Below, one piece after another: positions 22,672 through 34,400 of a stretch of 64,000 nucleotides of DNA; within the stretch, counting starts at the first letter, position 1, and each line of letters begins with the position of its first letter. This stretch comes from Conus ventricosus (Eukaryota > Mollusca > Gastropoda > Neogastropoda > Conidae): contig CM031603.1 of assembly GCA_018398815.1 (NCBI GenBank), positions 866,089 through 930,088 on the forward strand. The letters are read 5' to 3'. The translations under genes were made by a program, and so were the position numbers. The notes beneath the pieces are model-generated. The model ran no database searches, was not told the DNA's origin, and saw only the letters and a program-made list of their open reading frames with translations.

Positions 22672-23140
22672 TGTAGAGAATCATGAACATTAATGCATGG
22701 AGGAACTAATCATGAACATTAATGCCTGGAGGAACTAATCATGAACATTAATGATGCCTGGAGGAACTAATCATGAACATCAATGCCTGGAGGAACTAAT
22801 CATGAACATTAATGCATGGAGGAACTAATCATGAACATTAATGCCTGGAGGAACTAATCATGAACATTAATGCCTGGAGGAAAAATCATGAACATTAATG
22901 CTGGAGGAACTAATCATGAACATTAATGCTTGGAGGAACTAATCATGAACATTAATGCCTAGAGGAACTAATCATGAACATTAATGCCTGGAGGAACTAA
23001 TCATGAACATTAATGCGTGGAGGAAACTAATCATGAACATTAATGCCTGGAGGAACTAATCATGAACATTAATGCGTGGAGGAACTAATCATGAACATTG
23101 ATGCCTGGAGGAACTAATCATGAACATTAATGCCTGTAGG
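22672..23140 (+). repeat. 29-bp minisatellite, about 16 copies
   Basis: Unit core AATCATGAACATTAATGCCT then GGAGGAACT. Copies are 95% or more alike, with isolated one-base changes. The first unit grows out of unique sequence at GAGAATCATGAACATTAATG (22678). Confidence 0.9.
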
Positions 23141-23224
23141 AACGTTGGAGAAATAGAAACATTCTCCTGTGTTTGATTACATCTTAGTGTGTTTGATGAT
23201 ACACTGGTGTGTTCAGACAAAACT

Positions 23225-23515
23225 TCTTTTTATTGTGTATTTAGAGAAACAGTGCATGGCATGTTTGGAGAAGCATTGTAATGTGTTTAGATAAACAGTG
23301 TTATGTATGTGAAGAAACCCTATCTACCCGCCTACCCCACGTGTGCCCCCTCCCCCCCCCCCCCCCCCCCCAGGTCCAAACACAAACATGGCATGGCATG
23401 TTTGGAGAAGTATGGTAATGTGTTTAGATAAACAGTGTTATGTGTGTGAAGAAACCCTATCTTCCTCCTACCCCACCTGCAACCCCCCCCCCCCCCCCCT
23501 GCCCAAGTCCAAACA
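23225..23515 (+). repeat. Duplicated about 135-bp unit with poly-C
   Basis: Two copies of a unit containing GCATGTTTGGAGAAG, TTTAGATAAACAGTGTTATG and GAAGAAACCCTATCT, each ending in a long C run (23346-23371 and 23483-23500). Confidence 0.75.
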
Positions 23516-23534
23516 TTTACACACTCTCCTCTCA

Positions 23535-23815
23535 GACAGGCCAGGCCAGAGCCTGCACCTGCCCGATGGTGACTTCTTTGCCTCTGTTTCCTCTGTTTCC
23601 TTGTGGTTGATGTGAAAGATCTAAATGATGTGGGCCAGAGCCTGCACCTGCCCCATGGTGACTTCTTTGCCTCTGTTTCCCATGTTTCCTTTGTGGTTGA
23701 TGTGAAAGATCTAAATGATGTGGGCTAGAGCCTGCATTCGCCCCGATGGTGACTTCTTTGCCACCGTTTCCCATCGTTTCCTGTGTGGTGATGTGAAAGA
23801 TCTAAATGATGTGGA
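23535..23815 (+). repeat. About 92-bp tandem triplication
   Basis: Three copies of a unit with GCCAGAGCCTGCACCTGCCC, GGTGACTTCTTTGCCTC and GAAAGATCTAAATGATGTGG. Copies differ by a few substitutions. 23816-24120 is T-rich unique sequence. Confidence 0.8.
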
Positions 23816-24124
23816 GGACTTATGACACAACGTATTTGGAACTGGAGGAGACAAAATTGTTTTGTTTATGTCTTATGAATAGCATAAAGTTTTAATTTTG
23901 TATTCCAGCATTGATTTATTCTGTGAAGTGTTCACCTGTATGACTTCTTTTCCTTTTTCTCCCCACTGTTTCGTCTGTGTGTCTGCTGTTGGTCTGTGTC
24001 TTTGGATTTTTGTCTGTATCTTTTGTTTTTCTCTGTTTTTCCCATCTCTTTTATTCCTCTTTTCTGGTCATTCTTTTTGTCTCCTTCTTTTCTTTCATCC
24101 TGTGTGTGTGTGTTTTTCTTCCTC

Positions 24125-24318
24125 CTTTCGTTCTTTATCCATGTCTATCTGTCCATCTGTTTCTGTCCGTCTGTTTCTGTCCATCTGTTTCAGTCCATCT
24201 GTTTATGTCCGTCTGTTTTCTGTCCATCTGTTTCTGTCCGTCTGTTTCTGTCCATCTGTTTCTGTCCGTCTGTTTATGTCATCTGTTTCTGTCCATCTGT
24301 TTCTGTCCATCTCTTCAG
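24125..24318 (+). repeat. 13-14-bp pyrimidine-rich repeat forming a splice tract
   Basis: About fourteen copies of CTGTTTCTGTCC(A/G)T run up to the acceptor TCTCTTCAG that begins the next exon. The repeat is almost all pyrimidine and so would serve as the polypyrimidine tract, apparently extended by tandem duplication. Confidence 0.75.
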
Positions 24319-24493
24319 GCCCAGACACCAGCATCCTGCGCACTGCAGCCCCCAGGAACAGATGTTCAGTCCACACCCAGCCCAGCGTCCAGTCGGCACC
24401 GGTCATCGGGGGTCCCCAGTTCCAGCCAGCCAGACAAGGGAGCATCGTCTAGCCTCTGGTCTGGAGCTGAAGCTGGCACAACTGCAGAGAGAG
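24319..24493 (+). CDS. Probable internal exon of a coiled-coil host protein
   Basis: Acceptor TCTCTTCAG ends at 24318 and donor GAGgtggga starts at 24494. In one frame (codons from 24321) the first three quarters read as a disordered, Ser/Pro/Gln-rich stretch starting PDTSILRTAAPRN and reaching PQFQPARQGSI. In the next frame the end reads LASGLELKLAQLQRE, a helical heptad pattern that stops exactly on a codon boundary at the donor. A one-base indel near 24450 best explains the switch. The next exon candidate at 39659 also opens on a codon boundary and continues the heptads. Protein family not recognised. Other exons could lie in the intervening repeats or gap. Confidence 0.6.
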
Positions 24494-24499
24494 GTGGGA

Positions 24500-24870
24500 C
24501 ACCTCTCTTCTGTTGACCCTTTCTTATGTTTGGGCACCTTCAGCCTTCAGCTCTCTGTGACCCTTCTTTATGTTTGGGCACCTCCAGCCTTCAGCTCTTC
24601 TGTTGACCCTTTCTTCATTGTTGGGCACCTCCAGCCTTCAGCTCTTCTGTTTACCCTTTCTTCATGTTTGGGCACCTTCAGCTCTCTGTTCAACCTTTCT
24701 TAATGTTTGGGCACCTTCAGCTCTTCTGTTTCAACCTTTCTTTATGTTTGGGCACCTTCAGCTCTTCTGTTAACCCTTTCTTCATGTTTGGGCACCTTCA
24801 GCTCTTCTGTTTAACCCTTTCTTCATGTTGGGCACCTTCAGCTCTTCTGTTCAACCTTTCTTCATGTTTT
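24500..24870 (+). repeat. About 40-bp minisatellite at the intron start, 9 copies
   Basis: Unit with TTCATGTTTGGGCACCTTCA then GCTCTTCTGTT and an ACCCTTTC part. It begins within ten bases of the donor of the 24319-24493 exon. Several lengths occur (with or without CAGCCTT). Confidence 0.85.
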
Positions 24871-24879
24871 TTTTTTCCT

Positions 24880-25090
24880 TTGACTCATTTTCCTTGCCCC
24901 TTCCCCTTCCTCCACCCTCCTCCCCTCCCCTCCACCTCCACCATTTGCATTGATCCCACGTCACTCAATGTGTCTCCCTCCAACACAGCCACACCCTTTG
25001 TCATTGCGTCGTGCAGGCAGCACTGTGGTCCACAGGGAGCGATCAGAAATCATGTTGCCGTGAGGCCACCTTCCAGAGGAAACAGTGCAA
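24880..25090 (+). repeat. Dispersed repeat R1, partial diverged copy
   Basis: Near 25020-25100 it aligns with R1 at 62920-62995 and 36350-36420. Shared landmarks are GTCCACAGGGAGCGATCAG, GAGGCCACCTTCCAGAGG and AAACAGTGCAACTGCTGCC. Homology is judged by eye and the left boundary is uncertain. Confidence 0.5.
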
Positions 25091-26020
25091 CTGCTGCCCA
25101 GTCATGTTCTGTAGCACTGCAGTCCAGTCATGTTCTATAGCACTGCAGTCCAGTCATGTTCTATAGCACTGCAGTCCAGACGAAACAGTGCACTGCAGTC
25201 CAGTCATGTTCTATAGCACTGCTGCCCAGTCATGTTCTATAGCACTGCAGTCCAGTCATGTTCTATAGCACTGCTGCCCAGTCATGTTCTATAGCACTGC
25301 AGTCCAGAGGAAACAGTCCACTGCTGCCCAGTCATGTTCTATAGCACTGCAGTCCAGTCATGTTACTATAGCACTGCAGTCCAGTCATGTTCTGTAGCAC
25401 TGCAGTCCAGTCATGTTCTATAGCACTGCAGTCCAGCCATGTTCTGTAGCACTGCAGTCCAGAGGAACAGTGCACTGCTGCCCAGTCATGTTCTATAGCA
25501 CTGCAGTCCAGCATGTTCTATAGCACTGCAGTCCAGCATGTTCTATAGCACTGCAGTCCAGTCATGTTCTGTAGCACTGCAGTCCAGCATGTTCTATAGC
25601 ATTGCAGTCCATCATGTTCTATAGCACTGCAGTCCAGTCATGTTCTATAGCACTGCAGTCCAGTCATGTTCTGTAGCACTGCAGTCCAGCATGTTCTATA
25701 GCACTGCAGTCCAGTCATGTTCTATAGCACTGCAGTCCAGTCATGTTCTATAGCACTGCAGTCCAGTCATGTTCTGTAGCACTGCAGTCCAGAGGAAACA
25801 GTGCACTACTGCCCAGTCATGTTCTATAGCACTGCAGTCCAGCATGTTCTATAGCACTGCAGTCCAGCATGTTCTATAGCACTGCAGTCCAGTCATGTTC
25901 TGTAGCACTGCAGTCCAGCATGTTCTATACCATTGCAGTTCAGTCATGTTCTGTAGCACTGCAGTCCAGCATGTCTATAGCATTGCAGTCCAGTCATGTT
26001 CTGTAGCACTGCAGTCCAGA
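25075..26020 (+). repeat. 28-bp minisatellite, about 33 copies, with a longer variant
   Basis: Unit core CAGTCATGTTCTATAGCACT then GCAGTCCA. Some units carry an extra GAGGAAACAGTGCACTGCTG block, which is the R1 sequence at the array's left edge, so the array appears to have grown from R1. A PstI-like CTGCAG occurs in most units. Confidence 0.9.
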
Positions 26021-26154
26021 TTGTCCCACATCATAACACCAAAGAATGTCTTTGTATGGTGTTCTTATTGGTGTCAACAGACAGAAAAACAGAAAATGAT
26101 GTAATGGATGACCCATGCTGTACTTTGAAAATGAGATGACTGCAGGTGGAAATT

Positions 26155-29100
26155 GAAACAAACTTCAAAGAAGATTAACTGTTCCCCCCAACAAAAGACA
26201 CAAACAAACTTCAAAGAAGATGAACTGTACCCCCCAACAAAAGACACAAACAAACTTCAAGAAGATTAACTATTCCCCCCAACTAAAGACACAAACAAAC
26301 TTCAAAGAAGGTTAACTGTTCCCCCCAACAAAAGACACAACAAACTTCAATGAAGATGAACTGTTCCACCCAACAAAAGACACAAACATACTTCAAAGAA
26401 GATTAACTGTTCCCCCCAACAAAAGACACAAACAAACCTCAAGAAGATTAACTGTTCCACCCAACAAAAGACACAAACAAACCTCAAAGAAGATGAACTG
26501 TTCCCCAACAAAGACACAAACAAACTTCAAAGAGATTAACTGTTCCCCCCCAACAAAAGACCAAAACAAACTTCAAAGAAGATTAACTGTTCACCCAACA
26601 AAAGACACAAACAAACTTCAAAGAAGATTAACTGTTCCCCAAACAAAAGACACAAACAAACCTCAAAGAAGATTAACTGTTCACCCCAACAAAAGACACA
26701 AACAAACTTCAAAAAAGATTAACTGTTCCCCCAACAAAAGACACAAACAAACTTCAAAGAAGATTAACTGTTCCCCCCAACAAAGACACAACAAACTTCA
26801 ATGAAGATTAACTGTTCCACCAACAAAAGACACAAACAAACTTCAAAGAAGATGAACTTTTCCCCCCAACAAAAGACACAACAAACTCAAAGAAGATTAA
26901 CTGTTAACTGTTCCCCCAACAAAAGACACAAACAAACTTCAAAGAAGATGAACTTTTCCCCCCAACAAAAGACACAAACAAACTCAAAGAAGATTAAATG
27001 TTAACTGTTCCCCCCAACAAAAGACACAAACAAACTCAAAAAGAAGATTAACTGTTAACTGTTCCCCCAACAAAAGACACAAACAAACTTCAAAGAAGAT
27101 GAACTGTTCCACCCAACAAAGACACAAACAAACTTCAAAGAAGATTAACTGTTCCACCCAACAAAAGACACAAACAAACTTCAAAGAAGATTAACTGTTC
27201 CCCCAACAAAAGACACAAACAAACCTCAAAGAAGATGAAATGTTCCCCCAACAAAAGAACAAACAAACCTCAAAGAAGATTAACTGTTCACCAACATAAG
27301 ACACAAACAAACTTCAATGAAGATTAACTGTTCTACCCAACAAAAGACACAATCAAACTTCAAAGAAGATGAACTGTTCTACCGAACAAAAGACACAAAC
27401 AAACTTCAAAGAAGATGAACTGTTCCACCCAACAAAAGACACAAACAAACTTCAAAGAAGATGAACTGTTCCACCAACCAAAGACACAAACAAACTTCAA
27501 TGAAGATTAACTGTTCACCCAACAAAAGACACAAACAAACTTCAATGAAGATTAACTGTTCTACCCAACAAAAGACACAAAAAACTTCAAAGAAGATGAA
27601 CTGTTCCACCCAACAAAAGACACAAACAAACTTCAAAGAAGATTAACTGTTCCCCCCAACAAAAGACACAAACAAACCTCAATGAAGATTAAAACTGTTC
27701 CACCCAACAAAAGACACAAACAAACCTCAAAGAAGATTAACTGTTCCACCCAACAAAAGACACAAACAAACTTCAAAGAAGATTAACTGTTCCCCCAAAC
27801 CAAAGACACAAACAAACCTCAATGAAGATTAACTGTTGACCCCAACAAAAGACAAAACAAACTTCAAGAAAGATTAACTGTTCCACCCAACAAAAGACAC
27901 AAACAAACTTCAAAGAAGATTAACTGTTCCACCCAACAAAAGACACAAACAAACCTCAAAGAAGATTAACTGTTCCCCCAACAAAAGACACAAACAAACC
28001 TCAAAGAAGATGAACTGTTCCACCCAACAAAAGACACAAACAAACTTCAAAGAAGATTAACTGTTCCACCCAACAAAAGACAGAAAGAAACTTCAATGAA
28101 GATTAACTGTTCCACCCAACAAAAGACACAAACAAACTTCAATGAAGATTAAACTGTTCCCCCCAACAAAAAGACACAAACAAACTTCAATGAAGATTAA
28201 CTGTTCCACCAACAAAAGACACAAACAAACTTCAAAGAGATTAACTGTTCCACCCAACAAAAGACACAAACAAACTTCAAAGAAGATTAACTGTTCCACC
28301 CAACAAAAGACACAAACAAACCTCAAAGTAGATTAACTGTTCCCCCCAACAAAAGACACAAACAAACTTCAATGAAGATTAACTGTTCCACCCAACAAAA
28401 GACACAAACAAACCTCAAAGAAGATTAACTGTTCCCCCAACAAAAGACACAAACAAACTTCAATGAAGATTAACTGTTTCCACCCAACAAAAGACACAAA
28501 CAAACTCAAAGAAGATTAACTGTTCTACCCAACAAATGACACAAACAAACTTCAAAGAAGATGAACTATTCCCCCCAACAAAAGACACAAACAAACTTCA
28601 ATGAAGATTAACTGTTCCACCCAACAAAAGACACAAAACAAACCTCAAAGAAGATGAACTGTTCCACCAACAAAAGACACAAACAAACTTCAAAGAAGAT
28701 TAAACTGTTCCACCCAAAAAAAGACACAAACAAACTTCAAAGAAGATGAACTGTTCCACCCAACAAAGACACAAAACTTCAAAGAAGATTAACTGTTCCA
28801 CCCAACAAAAGACACAAACAAACTTCAAAGAAGATTAACTGTTCCACCCAACAAAAGACACAAACAAACTTCAAAGAAGATTTACTGTTCCCCAACAAAA
28901 GACACAAACAAACTTCAATGAAGATTAACTGTTCTACCCAACAAAAGACACAAACAAACTTCAATGAAGATTAACTGTTCCCCCAACAAAAGACACAAAC
29001 AAACTTCAATGAAGATTAACTGTTCTACCCAACAAAAGACACAAACAAACTTCAATGAAGATTAACTGTTCCCCCAACAAAGACACAAACAAACTTCAAT

Positions 29101-29515
29101 GAAGATTAACTGTTCCCCCCAACAAAAGACACAAACAAACTTCAAAGAAGATTAACTGTTCCACCAACAAAAGACACAAACAAACTTCAATGAAGATTAA
29201 CTGTTCCCCCCAACAAAGACACAAACAAACTTCAATGAAGATTAACTGTTCCCCCCAGCAAAAGACACAAACAAACTTCAATGAAGATTAACTGTTCCAC
29301 CCAACAAAAGACACAAACAAACTTCAATGAAGATTAACTGTTCCCCCAAAACAGAAGACACAAACAAACTTCAAAGAAGATTAACTGTTCCCCCAACAAA
29401 AGACACAAACAAACTTCAAAGAAGATTAACTGTTCCCCCAACAAAAAGACACAAACAAACTTCAAAGAAGATTAACTGTTCCACCCAACAAAAGACACAA
29501 ACAAACTACAAGACA
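26155..29515 (+). repeat. 46-bp minisatellite, about 73 copies
   Basis: Unit core AAACAAACTTCAAAGAAGAT then TAACTGTTCCACCC and AACAAAAGACAC. Variants include TGAACTG for TTAACTG and CCCCCC for CCACCC. No spacers separate units, so it is not a CRISPR-like array. Its right end runs into the motif at 29505-29566. Open frames on either strand are artefacts. Confidence 0.93.
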
Positions 29516-29566
29516 AAACACGACGCGTTTCGACCTCTTTGATCTTCTTCAGGCAAGACAAACGAC
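29505..29566 (-). mobile_element. Penelope-like terminal motif, left inverted arm
   Basis: On the minus strand it reads GCCTGAAGAAGATCAAAGAG then GTCGAAACGCGTCGTG and TTTTGTCTTGTAG. The layout CTGAAGA-stem-GAAACGCGTC is common at ends of Penelope-like retroelements. A related sequence in opposite orientation lies at 32075-32150. No coding part lies between them, only minisatellites. Confidence 0.5.
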
Positions 29567-29574
29567 ATTGAAGA

Positions 29575-29965
29575 CAATGAAAATGAAGAATGACCAATCT
29601 TTTATCTCCTCAAATAGACAATGAAAATGAAGAATGACCAATCTTTTATCTCCTCAAATAGACAATGAAAATGAAGAATGACCAATCTTTTATCTCCTCA
29701 AATAGACAATGAAAATGAAGAATGACCAATCTTTTATCTCCTCAAATAGACAATGAAAATGAAGAATGACCAATCTTTTATCTCCTCAAATAGACAATGA
29801 AATGAAGAATGACCAATCTTTTATCTCCTCAAATAGACAATGAAAATGAAGAATGACCAATCTTTTATCTCCTCAAATAGACAATGAAAATGAAGAATGA
29901 CCAATCTTTTATCTCCTCAAATAGACAATGAAAATGAAGAATGACCAATCTTTTATCTCCTCAAA
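29575..29965 (+). repeat. 44-bp minisatellite, 9 copies
   Basis: Unit core ACAATGAAAATGAAGAATGA then CCAATCTTTTATCTCC and TCAAATAG. Copies are practically identical, with one A missing in one unit, so the expansion is recent. Confidence 0.93.
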
Positions 29966-29994
29966 TGGGGTGCAAAATTGATCTTCAGTGGGAA

Positions 29995-32074
29995 GGGATT
30001 AGGCTATAACAGTGAATGTTGTTTTTCTTGCCTGAAGGCCATAACAATGAATGTTGTTTATGTTGTCTCAAGGCCATAACAGTGAATGTTGTTTATCTTA
30101 CCTCAAGGCCATAACAGTGAATGTTGTTTATCTTGCCTCAAGGCCATGACAGTGAATGTTGTTTATCTTGCCTCAAGGCCATAACAGTGAATGTTGGTTT
30201 TTGTTGCCTCAAGGCCATGACAGTGAATGTTGTTTATCTTGCCTCAAGGCCATAACAGTGAATGTTGTTTTTGTTGCCTCAAGGCCTAAAAGTGAATGTT
30301 GTTTATCTTGCCTCAAGGCCATAACAGTGATTGTTGTTTATCTTGCTCAAGGCCATAACAGTGAATGTTGTTATCTTGCCTCAAGGCCATAACAGTGAAT
30401 GTTGTTTATCTTGCCTCAAGGCCATGTCAGTGAATGTTGTTTATCTTGCATCAAGGCCATGACAGTGAATGTGTTTTTGTTGCCTCAAGGCCATGACAGT
30501 GAATGTGGTTTTTGTTGCCTCAAGGCCATGACAGTGAATGTTGTTTTTGTTGCCTCAAGGCCATAACAGTGAATGTTGTTTATCTTGCCTCAAGGCCATA
30601 ACAGTGAATGTTGTTTATCTTGCCTCAAGACCATGACAGTGAATGTTGTTTATCTTGCCTCAAGGCCATGTCAGTGAATGTTGTTTATCTTGCCTCAAGG
30701 CCATGACAGTGAATGTTGTTTATCTTGCCTCAAGGCCATGACAGTGAATGTTGTTTATCTTGCCTCAAGGCCATAACAGTGAATGTTGTTTTTGTTGCCT
30801 CAAGGCCATGACAGTGAATGTTGTTTTTGTTGCCTCAAGGCCATGACAGTGAATGTTGTTTTTGTTGCCTCAAGGCCATAACAGTGAATGTTGTTTATCT
30901 TGCCTCAAGGCCATAACAGTGAATGTTGTTTATCTTGCCTGAAGGCCATAACAGTGAATGTTGTTTATCTTGCCTCAAGGTCATAACAGTGAATGTTGTT
31001 TATCTTGCCTCAAGGCCATAACAGTGAATGTTGTTTATCTTGCCTCAAGGCCATAACAGTGAATGTTGTTTATCTTGCCTCAAGGTCATAACAGTGAATG
31101 TTGTTTTTGTTGCCTGAAGGCCATAACAGTGAATGTTGTTTTTGTTGCCTCAAGGCCATAACATGTGAATGTTGTTTTTTGTTGCCTCAAGGTCATAACA
31201 GTGAATGTTGTTTTTGTTGCCTGAAGGCCATAACAGTGAATGTTATTTTTGTTGCCTCAAGGCCATGACAGTGAATGTTGTTTATCTTGCCTCAAGGCCA
31301 TGACAGTGAATGTTGTTTTTGTTGCCTCAAGGTCATTTTATCTTGCCTCAAGGTCATAACAGTGAATGTTGTTTATCTTGCCTCAAGGCCATGACAGTGA
31401 ATGTTGTTTTTGTTGCCTCAAGAAGACCATAACAGTGAATGTTGTTTATCTTGCCTCAAGGCCATGACAGTGAATGTTGTTTTTGTTGCCTCAAGACCAT
31501 AACAGTGAATGTTGTTTATCTTGCCTCAAGGCCATGACAGTGAATGGTGTTTTTCTTGCCTCAAGGTCATGACAGTGAATGTTGTTTTGTTGCCTCAAGG
31601 CCATAACAGTGAATGTTGTTTTTGTCGCCTCAAGGCCATAACAGTGAATGTTGTTTTTGTTGCCTCAAGGCCATGACAGTGAATGTTGTTTTCTTTGCCT
31701 CAAGGCCATAACAGTGAATGTTGTTTTTGTTGCCTCAAGGCCATGACAGTGAATGTTGTTTTTGTTGCCTCAAGGCCAAACAGTGAATGTTGTTTTTGTT
31801 GCCTCAAGGCCATGACAGTGAATGTTGTTTTTGTTGCCTCAAGGCCATAACAGTGAATGTTGTTTTTGTTGCCTCAAGGCCATAACAGTGAATGTTTTTT
31901 TTGTTGCCTCAAGGCCATAACAGTGAATGTTGTTTTTGTTGCCTCAAGGCCATGACAGTGAATGTTGTTTTTGTTGCCTCAAGGCCATAACAGTGATGTT
32001 GTTTTTGTTGCCTCAAGGCCATAACAGTGAATGTTGTTTTTGTTGTCTCAGGAAGACCATGACAGTGAATGTTG
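29995..32074 (+). repeat. 35-bp minisatellite, about 60 copies
   Basis: Unit core CATAACAGTGAATGTTGTTT then (TATCT or TTTGT)TGCCTCAAGGC. Two unit types (TATCT and TTTGT) are interspersed, with the TTTGT type dominating the right half. Rare units with CTCAAGAAGACCAT (31417, 32045) match the terminal motif at the right edge, hinting at the origin of the unit. Confidence 0.93.
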
Positions 32075-32190
32075 TTTTTGTTGCCTCAAGAAGGCCATAG
32101 TGGTCAAAACGTGCCATGTTTGGTCTTGTAATTTGTTTGTCTCTTTTGTTCAGTGGAACAGAAATGTTTCTTTAAGGTTAATTATCAGAG
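32075..32190 (+). mobile_element. Penelope-like terminal motif, right inverted arm
   Basis: Plus strand reads GCCTCAAGAAGGCCATAGTG then GTCAAAACGTGCCATG, TTTGGTCTTGTAATTTGTTT and TTTTGTTCAGTGGAACAG. It aligns end to end with the reverse complement of 29566-29505 and continues into sequence resembling the reverse complement of the 46-bp array unit. The two sites therefore form a large imperfect inverted repeat around 29.6-32.1 kb. Confidence 0.5.
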
Positions 32191-32221
32191 TTTATTCCTT
32201 TGAATAAGTATGGTAAATCTA

Positions 32222-32254
32222 GTGTGTGTGTACGTATATGTGTGTGTACGTGTG

Positions 32255-32310
<56 letters not shown>

Positions 32311-32332
32311 TGTGTGTGTGTGTGCGTGCACG

Positions 32333-32401
<69 letters not shown>
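32222..32401. repeat. (GT)n microsatellite
   Basis: Long GT run with short interruptions. Open frames on both strands are dinucleotide artefacts. Confidence 0.95.
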
Positions 32402-32409
32402 ACCCATGC

Positions 32410-32940
32410 ATATTCATTTGTGTGCATGTTGTCAGGTGTGCATCTGTGTGTGTGTGTGCTTGCAGTGTATTTCATTTCTGGCCTCATTGCCAACTCATGA
32501 CATGACATGATCTGGTGAAGAGATCTCTTTTCGTCTGTCTTAAACACGGTGCCAGTACAGCAGGTATTAGATTCTGAGCTGAGGGTGATAGGCTTAAGGT
32601 TTTTTTTCTGTGTTCTGCACTGTTTCCATTTTTCATCGGTTAATTCACTAAATCCTGAGCTGAGAGTGATAGACTTGGCTTTGTTCTGCCTTCTATACAG
32701 TTTCCATTTTTCTTCAACTAATGTAGATGTGTTGAAAAAAATCAATCAAAAGCAAGCAGCGACAAACATTGAATGTGAGTATAACTCAAATCAACAAGCT
32801 AGTGAATGCCTGTTTTGCAAGTCATCGCAGGCTGGAGTGAAATATGCCCAAACAGAATATTTTAACTTTTATTGATTTATGTTTTTGCATTTGTCCTAAA
32901 GAATTGTGGAAAATAAACCTGAACTTTGGAAGATGGACAC
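32410..32940 (+). repeat. Unique region with an about 87-bp duplication
   Basis: Two related segments (about 32565-32650 and 32652-32740) share TGAGCTGAGGGTGATAG, CTTTGTTCTGC-like sequence and CAGTTTCCATTTTTC. The rest is unique, with no exon or element that I can support. Confidence 0.55.
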
Positions 32941-32949
32941 GTGAATTTT

Positions 32950-33400
32950 CCCTCCCCCTTCCTCCAAGGGCCTTGAATTCCCTTCTCCCTTTACCTTACC
33001 TTCCCCTTTTCCCCTCCCAGTCCTTGAATTCCCTTCCCTTTACCCCCTCTTCTCCCCGGTCCTTGAATTCCCTTCCCCTTTACCTCCCCTTCCTCCAGAT
33101 CCCTTTAATTCCCTTCCCTTTACCTCTCTTCCCCTCAGGTCCTTGAATTCCCTTCCCTTTACCTCCTCTTCCTCCCAGGTCCTTGAATTCCTTCCCTTTA
33201 CTCTCTTCCTCCAGGTCCCTGAATTCCTTCCTTACCTCCTTTCTCCCAGGTCCTTGAATTCCTTCCCCTTACTCCTCTTCCTCCAGGTCTTGAATTCCTT
33301 CCCCTTTATCCTCTTCCTCCCAGGTTCTTGAATTCCCTCCCTTTACTCCTCTTCCCAGGTCTTGAATTCCTTCCCCTTTCCTCTTCTCCCAGTCTTAATT
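32950..33400 (+). repeat. About 41-bp minisatellite, running into a gap
   Basis: Unit with GGTCCTTGAATTCCCTTCCC then TTTACCTCCTCTTCCTCC. At least eleven units, steadily shorter to the right, are cut by the N run. Each unit contains an EcoRI site. The gap probably reflects collapse of this array. Confidence 0.88.
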
Positions 33401-34400
33401 NNNNNNNNNNNNNNNNNNNNNNNNNNNNNNNNNNNNNNNNNNNNNNNNNNNNNNNNNNNNNNNNNNNNNNNNNNNNNNNNNNNNNNNNNNNNNNNNNNNN
33501 NNNNNNNNNNNNNNNNNNNNNNNNNNNNNNNNNNNNNNNNNNNNNNNNNNNNNNNNNNNNNNNNNNNNNNNNNNNNNNNNNNNNNNNNNNNNNNNNNNNN
33601 NNNNNNNNNNNNNNNNNNNNNNNNNNNNNNNNNNNNNNNNNNNNNNNNNNNNNNNNNNNNNNNNNNNNNNNNNNNNNNNNNNNNNNNNNNNNNNNNNNNN
33701 NNNNNNNNNNNNNNNNNNNNNNNNNNNNNNNNNNNNNNNNNNNNNNNNNNNNNNNNNNNNNNNNNNNNNNNNNNNNNNNNNNNNNNNNNNNNNNNNNNNN
33801 NNNNNNNNNNNNNNNNNNNNNNNNNNNNNNNNNNNNNNNNNNNNNNNNNNNNNNNNNNNNNNNNNNNNNNNNNNNNNNNNNNNNNNNNNNNNNNNNNNNN
33901 NNNNNNNNNNNNNNNNNNNNNNNNNNNNNNNNNNNNNNNNNNNNNNNNNNNNNNNNNNNNNNNNNNNNNNNNNNNNNNNNNNNNNNNNNNNNNNNNNNNN
34001 NNNNNNNNNNNNNNNNNNNNNNNNNNNNNNNNNNNNNNNNNNNNNNNNNNNNNNNNNNNNNNNNNNNNNNNNNNNNNNNNNNNNNNNNNNNNNNNNNNNN
34101 NNNNNNNNNNNNNNNNNNNNNNNNNNNNNNNNNNNNNNNNNNNNNNNNNNNNNNNNNNNNNNNNNNNNNNNNNNNNNNNNNNNNNNNNNNNNNNNNNNNN
34201 NNNNNNNNNNNNNNNNNNNNNNNNNNNNNNNNNNNNNNNNNNNNNNNNNNNNNNNNNNNNNNNNNNNNNNNNNNNNNNNNNNNNNNNNNNNNNNNNNNNN
34301 NNNNNNNNNNNNNNNNNNNNNNNNNNNNNNNNNNNNNNNNNNNNNNNNNNNNNNNNNNNNNNNNNNNNNNNNNNNNNNNNNNNNNNNNNNNNNNNNNNNN
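33401..34400. other. Assembly gap (1000 N)
   Basis: Exactly 1000 N. The left flank is a tandem array and the right flank starts inside a LINE, so the 5' part of that LINE may lie in the gap. Confidence 0.99.

Noticed and set aside
22650..22690. Short exon AGDDRNFMG before the 29-bp array
   Set aside because: Too short, with a weak donor and a sequence that merges directly into the minisatellite unit.
23898..24703. 180-235-codon plus-strand frames across 23.9-24.7 kb
   Set aside because: They are mostly translation of the pyrimidine-rich repeat. Only the 24319-24493 part, bounded by splice sites, has exon character.
26155..32074. CRISPR-like direct repeats
   Set aside because: The units are contiguous, have no unique spacers of constant length, vary internally, and lie in a eukaryotic context with no cas genes.
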